This document shows positions 34,521 through 43,638 of a stretch of 64,000 bases of DNA, in pieces. Every line of letters begins with the position of its first letter. Position 1 is the first letter of the stretch. The position numbers were made by a program, and so were the translations under genes. Below the pieces are notes generated by a model, which was given only the letters and a program-made list of their open reading frames with translations, made no database searches and was not told where the DNA came from. Source of the DNA: Multivorans sp965116445 (GTDB taxonomy: Bacteria > Acidobacteriota > Thermoanaerobaculia > Multivoradales > Multivoraceae); NCBI GenBank assembly GCA_965116445.1, contig OZ220688.1:2418001-2482000 (forward strand), given 5' to 3'.

Positions 34521-36997
34521 GCGGCCATCGACTGTTGCGAGGGGCGGCTCAGTCGCTCGCCGGCATCGCCGTCGCCACGGTGGCCACGGTCGCCGCCGCT
34601 GCGGGGCCGCCGCCGAATCTCGTCGACATGCATCCGCACGGCGGCCAGCAGGGGAGGGCCCTGCGACTGGTCATCGAGGGCTACGGCGTCGCGGGCGAGA
34701 TGGAGATCGAGAGCACGCTGCCCGGCTCGTTCGCCCGCCTCGGCCAGGCGGCCGACGAGGACAGGCTGCAGAAACTGCGGCGGCCGAACGACCGCAATCT
34801 CCAGGCCGCCGTCTTTCTGGTGGAGATCGACTCCGACGCCGCGCCGGGGCTCTATCCGCTGCGCGCCATCAGCGAGGACGGACTGTCGAACGCCCTGCTG
34901 TTCCGGGTAGACACCGTGTCCGAAGTCTCCGAGCAGAGCCTGCGCGGCATCGACGCCACCGAACCACCGCGAATCGAGGCTTTGCCGGTCGTCGTCAACG
35001 GCACCCTCGACGGAGCGGAGCGGGACCGCTATCGCTTCCAGGCAGCCCCGGACCAGCGGATCGTGCTGGAGGTCGAGGCGCGCCGCGTCGGCTCGGCGAT
35101 CGATCCGGTGCTCCGGCTGCTCGACAGCGAAGGCCGGGAGATCGCCTTGAACCAGGAGGGACCCGGGATCGACGTCGACGCCCGTCTCGACTGGCAACCG
35201 CCCGAGGCCGGGGAGTACGTCGTCGAAGTCCACGATGCCCGCTTCAGCGACCAGCGGCGGAACTTCTACCGCCTGAAGCTGATCGCCGCCTCGGACTACG
35301 AGTACGCCGACGCCGTCTTCCCCCTAGGGGCGCGCCGCGGTGAGGAGACGCGATTCGGGCTCGTCGGCGGCAGCGTAGCCGCCACCCGCGAAGTCGTCCG
35401 CGCCGTGGAAACGGAGAACGCCTTCGACAGCATAGGCCCTGCGTCCGCCGCCAGGGCCAGCGCGGCCCTTCCGTTCCGGGTCGTCGTCGGCAGCCATCCC
35501 GAGGTGCTCGAGCGCGAGACGGCCGACGACGAGGCCCTCGACACGCCCGTCGTCGTCAACGGGCGGATCGACGAAGCCGGCGAGGTGGACCGCTACCGGA
35601 TCGCCGCCGAGCCGGGCCGTAGGCTCCTGATCGAGGTCGAGGGAGCCGCGCTCGGCTCCTCCGACCTCTTCGGAGTGCTGACCGTCACGACGCCGGACGG
35701 CGAGTACCTGGCCTCCTCCGGCGACGACATCCCCGACCCGGACACGTTCCGTCTGCTTTCGCCGACCGCCACCTCCTTCGACCCCTGGGTCGTCGTCGAG
35801 GCGCCGGAAGGCGCGGACGAGCTGCACGTCGCGGTCGAGGACCTGGTCGGGCGCGGCGGTCCCCGTTTCGGCTACCGGCTGACGGCGACCGCGAACGGCC
35901 CCGACTTCGAGCTCCGCCTCGGCAGCGCCCAGTTGACGCTCAACAGCGGCGCTTCGAAGCCGATCGAGGTCGGCGCCGTGCGCCGCGGCTATCTGGGTCC
36001 GATTCGCCTCTACGTCGAGGACCCGCCCGCCGGCATCGATGCCCGCGACGCGTGGATCACCAGGGAGGTGCGCGACATCGACACACGCACTCTGGCGCGC
36101 TCCGGCCGGATCCTGGTCACCGCCGGCCTCGACGCGACGCGCCAGCGCTTCGACCTCAAGGTCTGGGGCGAAGGCGTGCTCGAGGACGGCACCGTGATCC
36201 GTCGCCGGGCGACCGTGCCGGGGAGCGTGACGCAGGTACGCGCGGGCGACGGTCGCAGCTACACGACGGAGGCCGAGCGCTCGTTCAGCGCTCCCTGGCT
36301 GGAGACGCGCCTGCCGGTCCTGCTCACCGGCCGGACCGGACCGCGGCTGGTCGGCCTGGCGCCCGAAACGGTGAGACTGGTCAAGGGCATGCCGTTCGAC
36401 TTCCAGTGGAAGTACGAGGCGCCACCGGGTGAGGACGCCCCGGTGAAGCCGCCCATGGTCGTCAGCGCCCTGATCGGCGTGGGCGTGGGCGAGTTTCGGG
36501 TCGAGACGACCGAGAAAACCGACTACAACAAGTCCGAGGGCAGCAAACTGATCCGAAGCAGCGACGGCACCCAGCACGACCGCTACACCGTGACCCTCAC
36601 CGGCGAAGTCACGGTGGGCGGACGTCCCGAGCGCCTCTACACGCCCGGCGTGACGCTCGAGATCGTCCCGGGCTACCGGATCGAAGTCGCCAACGCCAGT
36701 GTCGGGTCCGGCAGGAAGGGCGCCGTCGAAGGCGTCCTTCATCGCGAAGAGAGCTTCCGGCAGCCGGTCGAACTGCGCGCCGACGCGCTGCCCACCGGCG
36801 TCGTCTGTGACAGCACCGAAGTCGAGCCCGAGGACGACGGCACGTTCCGGCTCGCCTGCGAGGCGTCGGATGCCGTCGAAGCGGGTGGCTACGACTTCCT
36901 GATCACGTCGTCGTCCTGGCTGGCCGGCGAGCGAGAGGTACGCGCCGCCTACACTACGGTGCCGGTGGCCGCAAGAATGGAGGTGAAGGGCAGATGA
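34517..36997 (+). CDS. Secreted PPC-domain protein of the PSD1 operon
   Basis: An 826-residue protein starting at GTG 34517 with a signal peptide (GIAVATVATVAAAAG). It begins with a beta-sandwich region (HPHGGQQGRALRLVIEGYGV) and has two bacterial pre-peptidase C-terminal-like domains (VVNGTLDGAERDRYRFQAAP ... EYVVEVHDARFSD; VVNGRIDEAGEVDRYRIAAE), then Ig-like beta-rich C-terminal regions. No catalytic motif is seen. Such proteins accompany PSD1/DUF1501 genes in Planctomycetota. Start and stop overlap both neighbours (GTGA, ATGA), so expression is coupled. Confidence 0.85.
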   Translation: MSGHRLLRGAAQSLAGIAVATVATVAAAAGPPPNLVDMHPHGGQQGRALRLVIEGYGVAGEMEIESTLPGSFARLGQAADEDRLQKLRRPNDRNLQAAVFLVEIDSDAAPGLYPLRAISEDGLSNALLFRVDTVSEVSEQSLRGIDATEPPRIEALPVVVNGTLDGAERDRYRFQAAPDQRIVLEVEARRVGSAIDPVLRLLDSEGREIALNQEGPGIDVDARLDWQPPEAGEYVVEVHDARFSDQRRNFYRLKLIAASDYEYADAVFPLGARRGEETRFGLVGGSVAATREVVRAVETENAFDSIGPASAARASAALPFRVVVGSHPEVLERETADDEALDTPVVVNGRIDEAGEVDRYRIAAEPGRRLLIEVEGAALGSSDLFGVLTVTTPDGEYLASSGDDIPDPDTFRLLSPTATSFDPWVVVEAPEGADELHVAVEDLVGRGGPRFGYRLTATANGPDFELRLGSAQLTLNSGASKPIEVGAVRRGYLGPIRLYVEDPPAGIDARDAWITREVRDIDTRTLARSGRILVTAGLDATRQRFDLKVWGEGVLEDGTVIRRRATVPGSVTQVRAGDGRSYTTEAERSFSAPWLETRLPVLLTGRTGPRLVGLAPETVRLVKGMPFDFQWKYEAPPGEDAPVKPPMVVSALIGVGVGEFRVETTEKTDYNKSEGSKLIRSSDGTQHDRYTVTLTGEVTVGGRPERLYTPGVTLEIVPGYRIEVANASVGSGRKGAVEGVLHREESFRQPVELRADALPTGVVCDSTEVEPEDDGTFRLACEASDAVEAGGYDFLITSSSWLAGEREVRAAYTTVPVAARMEVKGR

Positions 36998-39471
36998 GAC
37001 GTTTCGCTGGGTGCACCGTCGCCCTTCTCTTCGGCTTTGCCGCCATTCTCCCGGGCACCACGACGCCCGTCGAACTCCTCGTCCATCCGGCCGAACTCAC
37101 CTTCGACAACCTCCGCGACGCCCGCAAGCTCCTTGTGGTCGGCATCCTCGAAACCGGCGAACGCATCGACCTCACCGCTGAAGCCGAAGTCCACACGAGC
37201 ACCGCTCCGGTCGAGCGCAGCGACGACGGCTACTTCACGCCTACCACCGCCGGCAGCGGCACCCTGACCGTCGAAGCCGCTGACCTCACGACTACCGTAC
37301 CGGTCACGGTTGGCGGCGCCGGCAGCGCCCAAGCCGCCCAACCCGTCACCTTCGTCCGCGACGTCCTGCCCGCGATGAACAAGGTCGGCTGCTCCTCGGG
37401 CACCTGCCACGGGGCCGCCAAGGGCAAGAACGGCTTCAAGCTGTCGCTGCGCGGCTACGACCCGGAGTTCGACTACCAATCGCTGCTCTACGACCTGTCG
37501 GGCCGGCGGTTCAACCGCGCCGATCCTGCCCGCTCCCTGATGCTCGCCAAGCCGACGATGCAGGTCGCCCACGAGGGCGGTCTGCGCCTGGATCACGGGT
37601 CGCGCTACTACAACCTGATCCTCGACTGGATCTCGAGCGGCGTTCCGTACGGTGACAGGGAGCTCGACCGGGTCGAACGCCTCGAGATCCACCCGGCCGA
37701 GGTCTTCATGCATCGGCCGGAAATGAGGCAGCAGACGATCGTCATCGCCCACTACGGCGACGGCCGGAGCCGCGACGTGACCCGCGAGGCCCACGTCACG
37801 AGCAGCAACACGGAAACGATGGCTGTCGAGGACAGTCCCGCCGGCCCGGTCGCCGTCGGCCTGCGCCGCGGCGAGAGCACCCTGCTGGTGCGCTACGAAG
37901 GTCAGTTCGCCACGGCGCCCGCCACTGTCCTCAGCGGCCGCGCGGGCTTCGAGTGGACCGCCCTGCCCCAAGTCAACTACATCGACGAGTTGATCGACGA
38001 AAAGCTCCAGCGGATCGAGGTTCTGCCCTCGGCGCCGACGGACGACGCCGCCTTCCTGCGCCGCGCCGCGCTCGACCTCACGGGCCAGATTCCGACCCGG
38101 GAACGGGCGCGGGCATTCCTCGCCGACGACACGCCCACCCGGGAGAAACGGAACCGCCTGGTCGACGAACTGATCGCTAGTGACGCGTACGTCGACCACT
38201 GGACCCTCAAGTGGGGCGATCTGCTGCGCAGCAACCGGAAGTTCATGAGCTACAAGGGCATGCTCACCTTCCGTGGCTGGCTGCGCCAGGCGATCGAGGA
38301 GAACCGGCCCTACGACCGACTCGTCCACGAACTGGTTGTGGCCTCCGGCAGCACCCTCGATCAGCCCGCCGCCAGTTACTACCGCGCCGCCCGCGATCCG
38401 AAGGAGGCGATGGAGACGACGACCCAGCTCTTCATGGGCGTGCGGATGGTCTGCGCCCAGTGCCACGACCACCCGTTCGAGCGCTGGACCCAGAACCAGT
38501 ACTACGAGATGACCGCCTTCTTCGCCGGCCTGGGCGTCCGCCCGGGCTTCCGCACCGGCGAGGAGATCGTCTTCGACAAGCGGCGCGACGCGGAGCAGTT
38601 GCACCCGAAGACGAACGCCGTGGTGCCACCGAAGTACCTGGTGCCGGTCGAAGGCGCGCCCGACCTCGGCGAAGGGCTCGGACGCCGGGCCGCGCTGGCC
38701 GATTGGCTGACCTCCCCGAACAACCCCTACTTCGCCCCCGCGATCGCGAACCGGGTGTGGAGCTACTTCATGGGCCGCGGGATCATCGATCCGGTCGACG
38801 ACATCCGCGCCTCGAACCAGCCGGTCAACGCCGAGCTGCTGAACGCGCTGACGGCCGACCTGATCGAAAACGACTTCGACCTCCGCCACCTGATGCGGAC
38901 GATCGCCACCTCGCGGGCCTACCAGTCCTCCTTCCAGACGAACGAGTGGAACCAGGACGATCGGATCAACTTCTCCCGTCACGAGCCGCGGCGCCTGAGC
39001 GCCGAGCAGTTGGCCGACGCCGTCGCCCGCGCGACGGGCTCCCGGTTCGAGATCGACACCCTGCCCGAGGACTTCGACGCCACCGCGCTACCCGACCCGC
39101 ACGTGATGACGGCGAGCATGGGGATCGAGGGCTTCCTCGGCCTGTTCGGCAAGCCGGACCGCGAGACGGCCTGTGAGTGCGAGCGCAAGACGGAGATGAG
39201 CCTGCCGCAGGCGCTCAGCCTGCTGAACGGCTCCGTCATCGCGGACGCGATCGCCGACCCCGAGGGCCGGGTGGCGACCCTGGTTCTCTCGGGCCGGGAC
39301 AACGAGGAACTGATCGCCGAGCTCTATCTCGCAGCTCTCGGCCGGCTGCCGACCGGCGACGAGGCCGAACTCGCGGAGGGCCACTTCGAATCCTCCGCGA
39401 GCCGCACCGCGGCGGCCCAGGATCTGATGTGGGCCCTGCTCAACTCGAACGCCTTTCTCTTCAACTCGTAG
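36994..39471 (+). CDS. Second PSD1-type DUF1549/DUF1553 cytochrome-like protein
   Basis: An 825-residue secreted protein. After the signal peptide an Ig-like (BIG2) domain (VELLVHPAELTFDNL ... GSGTLTVEAADLTTTVPVTV) precedes a cytochrome-like CSSGTCHGAAKGKNGFKLSL region, another BIG2-like stretch, DUF1549 (AALDLTGQIPTRERARAFL, with CAQCHDHPFERW) and DUF1553 (IANRVWSYFMGRGIIDPVDD, LMRTIATSRAYQSS, SLPQALSLLNGSVI). It is shorter than the first PSD1 protein and lacks the LamG insert. The haem motif C-XXX-C-H in the first site is non-standard. It overlaps the preceding gene by 4 nt. Confidence 0.9.
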   Translation: MRRFAGCTVALLFGFAAILPGTTTPVELLVHPAELTFDNLRDARKLLVVGILETGERIDLTAEAEVHTSTAPVERSDDGYFTPTTAGSGTLTVEAADLTTTVPVTVGGAGSAQAAQPVTFVRDVLPAMNKVGCSSGTCHGAAKGKNGFKLSLRGYDPEFDYQSLLYDLSGRRFNRADPARSLMLAKPTMQVAHEGGLRLDHGSRYYNLILDWISSGVPYGDRELDRVERLEIHPAEVFMHRPEMRQQTIVIAHYGDGRSRDVTREAHVTSSNTETMAVEDSPAGPVAVGLRRGESTLLVRYEGQFATAPATVLSGRAGFEWTALPQVNYIDELIDEKLQRIEVLPSAPTDDAAFLRRAALDLTGQIPTRERARAFLADDTPTREKRNRLVDELIASDAYVDHWTLKWGDLLRSNRKFMSYKGMLTFRGWLRQAIEENRPYDRLVHELVVASGSTLDQPAASYYRAARDPKEAMETTTQLFMGVRMVCAQCHDHPFERWTQNQYYEMTAFFAGLGVRPGFRTGEEIVFDKRRDAEQLHPKTNAVVPPKYLVPVEGAPDLGEGLGRRAALADWLTSPNNPYFAPAIANRVWSYFMGRGIIDPVDDIRASNQPVNAELLNALTADLIENDFDLRHLMRTIATSRAYQSSFQTNEWNQDDRINFSRHEPRRLSAEQLADAVARATGSRFEIDTLPEDFDATALPDPHVMTASMGIEGFLGLFGKPDRETACECERKTEMSLPQALSLLNGSVIADAIADPEGRVATLVLSGRDNEELIAELYLAALGRLPTGDEAELAEGHFESSASRTAAAQDLMWALLNSNAFLFNS

Positions 39472-39482
39472 GAGCTTCCACG

Positions 39483-40937
39483 ATGCTCGTGATCCCAGGA
39501 CAGTCCGGCCACACCTGCGACGGCCCGACCCGGCGGGAGTTTCTCCGCGTCGGTTCGCTCGGCGTCTTCGGCATCTCGCTCAGCCAGACCCTGGCGCTCC
39601 GCGACGCACACGCCGCGACCGCGGCCGTTGACGCGCTCGCCGGCGGCCAGGGCTTCGGCAGCGCGAAGTCCGTCATCCTGCTGTTCCTGCAGGGCGGACC
39701 GAGCCACATCGACATCTGGGATCCGAAGCCCGACGCGCCCTCCAACATCCGCGGAGAGTTCGGGGCCATCGACACGAACGTTCCCGGCATCCGGCTGGCG
39801 GAGACGATGCCGCTGCTCGCAGACCAAGTCGACAAGTGCACCCTGATCCGCTCGATGAGCTATACGCCCAAGGGGCTCTTCAACCACACCGCCGCGATCT
39901 ATCAAATGCTGACCGGCTACCCGCCTGACCGGGTCTCGCCCTCCGGCCAGCTCGAGCCGCCGACCCCGGCCGACTTCCCGACCGCCGGCTCCCACATCTC
40001 CAGGCTCAAGCCGCTCGACGACGCGATGCTCCCCTTCGTCGAACTGCCCCGGCCCCTCCAGGAATCGAACGTGATCGGCAAGGGCGGCGCCGCCGGCTTC
40101 CTCGGCAAGGCCTACGACCCCTACCGGCTCTACCAGGACCCGAACCTGCCGATCGAACTCAGCGATCTCGAATTGCGCGAAGAGACTTCGCCCGAACGTC
40201 TCGCCGGCCGCTTCGAACTCCGCAAGGGCCTGAACGCATCGTTGCCCGAACTCGAAAAGGCGGTCGCCGACTCCGCCCTCGACGAGTACTACGAGAAGGC
40301 CTACGACCTCGTCCTCTCAGGCTCAGCCCGGCAGGCCTTCGACCTCTCGAACGAGTCCGACGAGATGCGCGAGCGCTACGGCAAGAACACGTTCGGCCAG
40401 GGCGCCCTGATGGCGCGGCGGCTGATCGAGGCCGGCACCCGCTTCGTCCAGCTCAACTGGCCCGCCGTCGCCAACGGCAACCCCGAAGTCGACTCCTGGG
40501 ACACCCACGCCGCGAACTTCGGCCCGCTCCGCAACCTGCACTGCCCCGTCCTCGACCGGGCGCTGTCGGCGCTCCTCTCCGACATGGACGACCGCGGCCT
40601 CCTCGACGAGACCCTCGTCGTCGCCGTCGGCGAGTTCGGCCGCTCACCGCGCCTCGGCGTGAGCACCTCCGGCAACAGCAACTCCCCCGACGGCCGCGAC
40701 CACTGGCCCTACTGCTACACCGCCCTGGTCGCCGGCGCCGGCGTCTCCCGCGGCCAGCTCTACGGCGAATCCGACGAGACCGGCTCCGCCCCGCGCGAGA
40801 AGCCCGTCCACCCGAACGACCTGCTGGCGACCGTGTACTACACGCTGGGAATCGACCCCGCGATGGAGATCCTGAATCACCTGGATCAGCCCAGAGAGCT
40901 GGTCAAGGGCGAGGTGATTCGGGGTTTGTGGGCGTAG
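39483..40937 (+). CDS. Second DUF1501 family Tat-exported protein
   Basis: A 484-residue protein with a twin-arginine signal (PTRREFLRVGSLGVFGISLS) and DUF1501 features SVILLFLQGGPSHIDIWDPK, EFGAIDTNVPGIRLAETMPL, VAVGEFGRSPRLGVS and GRDHWPYCYTALVAGAGVS. AGGAG lies 8 nt before ATG 39483, which follows the second PSD1 gene by 11 bp. It completes the second PSD1/DUF1501 pair of the operon. The first and second DUF1501 proteins are only distantly similar, so this is not a recent duplication. Confidence 0.92.
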   Translation: MLVIPGQSGHTCDGPTRREFLRVGSLGVFGISLSQTLALRDAHAATAAVDALAGGQGFGSAKSVILLFLQGGPSHIDIWDPKPDAPSNIRGEFGAIDTNVPGIRLAETMPLLADQVDKCTLIRSMSYTPKGLFNHTAAIYQMLTGYPPDRVSPSGQLEPPTPADFPTAGSHISRLKPLDDAMLPFVELPRPLQESNVIGKGGAAGFLGKAYDPYRLYQDPNLPIELSDLELREETSPERLAGRFELRKGLNASLPELEKAVADSALDEYYEKAYDLVLSGSARQAFDLSNESDEMRERYGKNTFGQGALMARRLIEAGTRFVQLNWPAVANGNPEVDSWDTHAANFGPLRNLHCPVLDRALSALLSDMDDRGLLDETLVVAVGEFGRSPRLGVSTSGNSNSPDGRDHWPYCYTALVAGAGVSRGQLYGESDETGSAPREKPVHPNDLLATVYYTLGIDPAMEILNHLDQPRELVKGEVIRGLWA

Positions 40938-41070
40938 GGCCCGTTTACGGTCATGACGGCTCCACCCTCTCGGGCAAGGGCTACTTGCCGCTGCCCATCG
41001 TCAAGCGCCCCAGTGCGCCCCAACAAAGAGCATGGGATCGGTTAGCCTGACGCCAACGGAGGAAGATCGA

Positions 41071-41283
41071 ATGAGGCCCACCGAAATCATCTTCGAGGTC
41101 ACCGAGGCGTGTGAGGGCGGATACGACGCCAAGGCGCTCGGCTACAGCATCTTCACGCAGGGCAACGACTGGGAGGACCTGAAGGAGATGGCCAGAGACG
41201 CCGTACACTGCCACTTTGACGAAGAGGACGCTCCCAGGGTCATCCGTTTGCACCTCGTCACAGAGGAGGCCATCGCGGTATGA
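41071..41283 (+). CDS. hicB: HicB-like antitoxin
   Basis: A 70-residue protein, short for the family, with the HicB partial RNase-H-like fold: EIIFEVTEACEGGYDAKALG, then GNDWEDLKEMARDAVHCHFD. No C-terminal DNA-binding helix-turn-helix or ribbon-helix-helix is present, so it belongs to the short HicB class. GGAGGAAG precedes ATG 41071. HicA follows after 6 bp; antitoxin-first order is the less common arrangement but well known. Confidence 0.82.
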   Translation: MRPTEIIFEVTEACEGGYDAKALGYSIFTQGNDWEDLKEMARDAVHCHFDEEDAPRVIRLHLVTEEAIAV

Positions 41284-41289
41284 AGGGCC

Positions 41290-41538
41290 ATGAAGCTGCC
41301 TCGCGACCTCTCCGGTAGCGAGACCGCAAAGAGGCTCCGCCGCCAGTACGGCTACCGCGTGACTCGAACAAGCGGCAGCCACATGAACCTTGCCCTGACC
41401 GTCGGCGAAAAGAGCCACAGCGTGACTGTGCCTCGCCATCGGAATCTGCGAGTCGGAACCCTCAACGAGATCGTCGGCAGCGTAGCGGCATTCCTTGGCT
41501 TGGCGAAAGGCGAGGTGCGTGAAGCACTCTTTCGGTGA
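41290..41538 (+). CDS. hicA: HicA-family mRNA interferase toxin
   Basis: An 82-residue protein matching HicA end to end: LSGSETAKRLRRQYGYRVTR, then TSGSHMNLAL with the catalytic His in GSH, VPRHRNLRVGTLNEIVGSVA and a short C-terminal helix. HicA double-stranded-RNA-binding toxins cleave mRNA. It is the only apparently complete toxin-antitoxin pair in the 41-44 kb zone. Confidence 0.88.
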   Translation: MKLPRDLSGSETAKRLRRQYGYRVTRTSGSHMNLALTVGEKSHSVTVPRHRNLRVGTLNEIVGSVAAFLGLAKGEVREALFR

Positions 41539-41704
41539 GACCGAAGTGGACCCCGACGACGAGTTGCTGCGGCTCGCGCGAGCGGGAGAAATCCGTCTTG
41601 GCCGGCCCAACGCAGAGGCGGTGTACACCCGCCCGCCCAAGGAGCAGCGGCTGCCGCACGAGGAGGTCATGGCGCTCCTCGACTGGGTCCGCGGCGACCG
41701 GTGA
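41519..41704 (+). CDS. Short ORF resembling an antitoxin C-terminal tail
   Basis: A 61-residue frame starts at GTG 41519 inside the last codons of hicA. VDPDDELLRLARAGEIRLGR resembles the tail of the Phd-like remnant at 43099 (LGPDDELFRLARAGDALRQE). It lacks a Phd DNA-binding N-terminus. It could be a decayed antitoxin end or a small partner translated with hicA; no function can be stated. Confidence 0.4.
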   Translation: MKHSFGETEVDPDDELLRLARAGEIRLGRPNAEAVYTRPPKEQRLPHEEVMALLDWVRGDR

Positions 41705-41708
41705 CGCT

Positions 41709-42004
41709 CTACGCCGAAAGCAGCGCCGGCCGCTGTGTCAAGGCCGTCGCGCCCCGCTCCATCCGGCGCAGGAACGCCTCGACCGTCTCCGGCAGCGGCT
41801 GCTCGTCGCGGGCGTCGAGGAAGTCCCTCAGTTCAGCCGCGTCGTGACCGCCCCCGAGGCAGTAGGCGCCGAGAGGATTGAGGCGGATGAACTCCAGATC
41901 GTCGCCGTGGCCATCTTTCTGGTATCCGAACGAGCCGTACTCCTGGTGCTCCAGGCAAAGGCTCCATGGGTCGCGCGTGACCTTGAACCCCAGATCCGTG
42001 GCGT
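41709..42004 (-). pseudogene. C-terminal fragment of a larger unidentified gene
   Basis: The minus-strand frame reads LGFKVTRDPWSLCLEHQEYG, then DDLEFIRLNPLGAYCLG, LPETVEAFLRRMERGATALT and ends at a TAG at 41709. RLNPLGAYCLG and the tail recall, from memory, C-terminal regions of some helicase-associated proteins; I am not certain. There is no start and the 5' end abuts a transposase scrap in another frame at about 42002, so it is a truncated remnant. Confidence 0.45.
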
Positions 42005-42079
42005 GCCCTTGTGCGCCCGCTTGAGCATGGACTTCCGCTTGCCGCCGAAGTATGCCTCGTCCACTTCGACGGCCGCTGC
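42002..42079 (-). mobile_element. IS1595-type transposase fragment
   Basis: The minus strand encodes VEVDEAYFGGKRKSMLKRAH, the first DDE aspartate region typical of IS1595/ISXO2 transposases (usually EXDEXYFGGK). Only about 25 codons remain; no inverted repeats or further transposase sequence are visible. It is a scar of an old insertion. Confidence 0.6.
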
Positions 42080-42163
42080 CGTTGCCTTCGAACACCCCCA
42101 AACCACGCGCGGCCCAGGCTGGGGGCTACAGTTGTGCACTCTCAGAAACAGGATGCAGCCCCA

Positions 42164-42553
42164 ATGAACTCAGCCACTCGTACCCTGCCAAGGATCGCCT
42201 TGGGACTCGCCGCCGCAATCGGCCTGCCCGCCGCGGCCACCTACGCCCAGCCCGCCGCTTTCGAGTTGACGCACAAGGGGTTGACCACGGCCCCGAGGTT
42301 CGCCGGCAGCCGCTCCAGGCACCTTCTGGGCGACGAACGCATCAAGGGAACCAATTGGGCCGTGCTGTTCATGTACGACGCCAGCAACCCCGAGGCCACC
42401 ATCAAGCTGTTCGACCGGGGCGAACACTTCTGGATGTTCGCAGCCTTGGGAACCGATCAGCCAGCCAGGATCGCCCTCTGGGACAGCGAGACGTGGTGCA
42501 TCTATGCGGCTGGCGCGCCGCATGCACTCCCAGTCCGACACGCCGCGCCGTGA
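42164..42553 (+). CDS. Small secreted hypothetical protein, possibly frameshifted at its end
   Basis: A 129-residue product with a clear signal peptide (IALGLAAAIGLPAAATYAQP) and an unrecognised mature part (FELTHKGLTTAPRFAGSRSR, AVLFMYDASNPEATIKLFDR, FAALGTDQPARIALWDSETW). After about 42520 the coding look moves to the next frame, which continues VIVRPGERLGSFDQSAHNLD past the stop at 42553. A frameshift near 42520 would lengthen the protein by several dozen residues. No homologue is recognised. Confidence 0.5.
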   Translation: MNSATRTLPRIALGLAAAIGLPAAATYAQPAAFELTHKGLTTAPRFAGSRSRHLLGDERIKGTNWAVLFMYDASNPEATIKLFDRGEHFWMFAALGTDQPARIALWDSETWCIYAAGAPHALPVRHAAP

Positions 42554-42689
42554 TCGTCCGGCCAGGGGAACGGCTCGGCAGCTTCGATCAGTCGGCGCAC
42601 AACCTCGACACGCTGCCGCTCAGGGCCGCTCAGGGCCGGCGCAGGCAGCGCAGGCTCTACACGGCCGCATGTTCGGCGTCCGGCAGGTG

Positions 42690-43077
42690 CTACGGCCGTT
42701 TCCGAGCCATTCGGCGCTTCCTCGGCCTCTCAGGGCGTCGGTTGCGGTCCTCGAAGCCTCGGATGCCACGGTCGCGCAGGTAGTCGGGGCCGTGCTGGCC
42801 GGTCCGGCGCTCGACCAGGGCGAGCAGGCCGCCGTCCTCGCCGGCTTCGTGGTCGCGCCAGACTGCGGCGCGCAGGTCCACGCTCAGGCTGCCGTGTCGA
42901 CCGTAGCCGATCTCGGATCCGCGCTCGCGCCGCGTCTCGGCCGGCAGGCAGCAGTCCGCTTCCAGTGCGGCCAGCACATTGCTCGTACGAGTCGGCATCG
43001 GTCTGCCCAGCGGCAGGGATAGCGAACACGGTCGCGAGACCGACCACGGCGACAAGCAGTGTCGGGAGTCTGTGCAT
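42690..43077 (-). pseudogene. Small secreted protein gene with a frameshift
   Basis: From ATG 43077 (GAGGTGG upstream) a convincing signal peptide is encoded: MHRLPTLLVAVVGLATVFAI, PAAGQTDADSYEQCAG. After about 42980 that frame turns into an arginine/proline-rich shadow, while the neighbouring frame shows normal high-GC3 coding to a stop at 42690 (LEADCCLPAETRRERGSEIG, LRAAVWRDHEAGEDGGLLAL). A single indel near 42975-42990 would join them into a protein of about 125 residues. Function unknown. Confidence 0.5.
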
Positions 43078-43098
43078 GGGCCACCTCATTCCTTGGAA

Positions 43099-43314
43099 CA
43101 CAACCGTCTCAGCGAGTACCTGCGCATCACCCAGTCCGGTGAACGGGTTACCGTCACGAAACGGGGAACGGCGGCTGCCGACATCGTTCCACACGCATCG
43201 CAAGAACTGGGGCCGGACGACGAGCTGTTCCGGCTGGCACGAGCGGGAGACGCTCTACGCCAAGAACGCGAGCGGAGATGCGCCCACCTTCCTGACTCCC
43301 GAAGCGACCGTTAG
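43099..43314 (+). pseudogene. Phd-like antitoxin lacking its N-terminus
   Basis: The frame encodes LSEYLRITQSGERVTVTKRG, TAAADIVPHASQELGPDDEL and FRLARAGDALRQERE. This is residues ~12 onward of a Phd/VapB-like antitoxin; the usual MKxVxVAELKAR start is missing and the 5' side runs into the divergent small secreted gene. No start codon fits. It is a truncated remnant. Confidence 0.6.
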
Positions 43315-43347
43315 GCTGTGCGACACAGAAACCGTGAGACTGTGCCT

Positions 43348-43638
43348 ATGAGGAACATCACCGTATCCATCGACGATCAGACGTACCGACGATCCCGCAT
43401 CCGTGCTGCGGAGTTGGACACCTCCGTCTCAGCGCTTGTGCGCCACTACCTCCACAGGCTCGCTCAGGGGGAGAACCTGGACTGCTCAACGGAAAAGGCC
43501 ACGGCCGAGACGGAACGGGAACGTCGTGAGCACGTGCTCCACGAAGTGTTCGAGGACATCCGCGCAACGCGGCCGGGCTTCCGCGCCTCCGAGAATCTTC
43601 CGCGGGAGGCTCTCTACGACCGCGATGCGTTTCGTTGA
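43348..43638 (+). CDS. vapB: VapB-like ribbon-helix-helix antitoxin
   Basis: A 96-residue protein: MRNITVSIDDQTYRRSRIRA then AELDTSVSALVRHYLHRLAQ, a ribbon-helix-helix domain, with a charged C-terminal half that would bind VapC (FRASENLPREALYDRDAFR). Its end overlaps the start of the damaged VapC gene by 14 nt, as in the intact pair at 18243-18990. It may persist as an antitoxin without a working toxin. Confidence 0.8.
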   Translation: MRNITVSIDDQTYRRSRIRAAELDTSVSALVRHYLHRLAQGENLDCSTEKATAETERERREHVLHEVFEDIRATRPGFRASENLPREALYDRDAFR

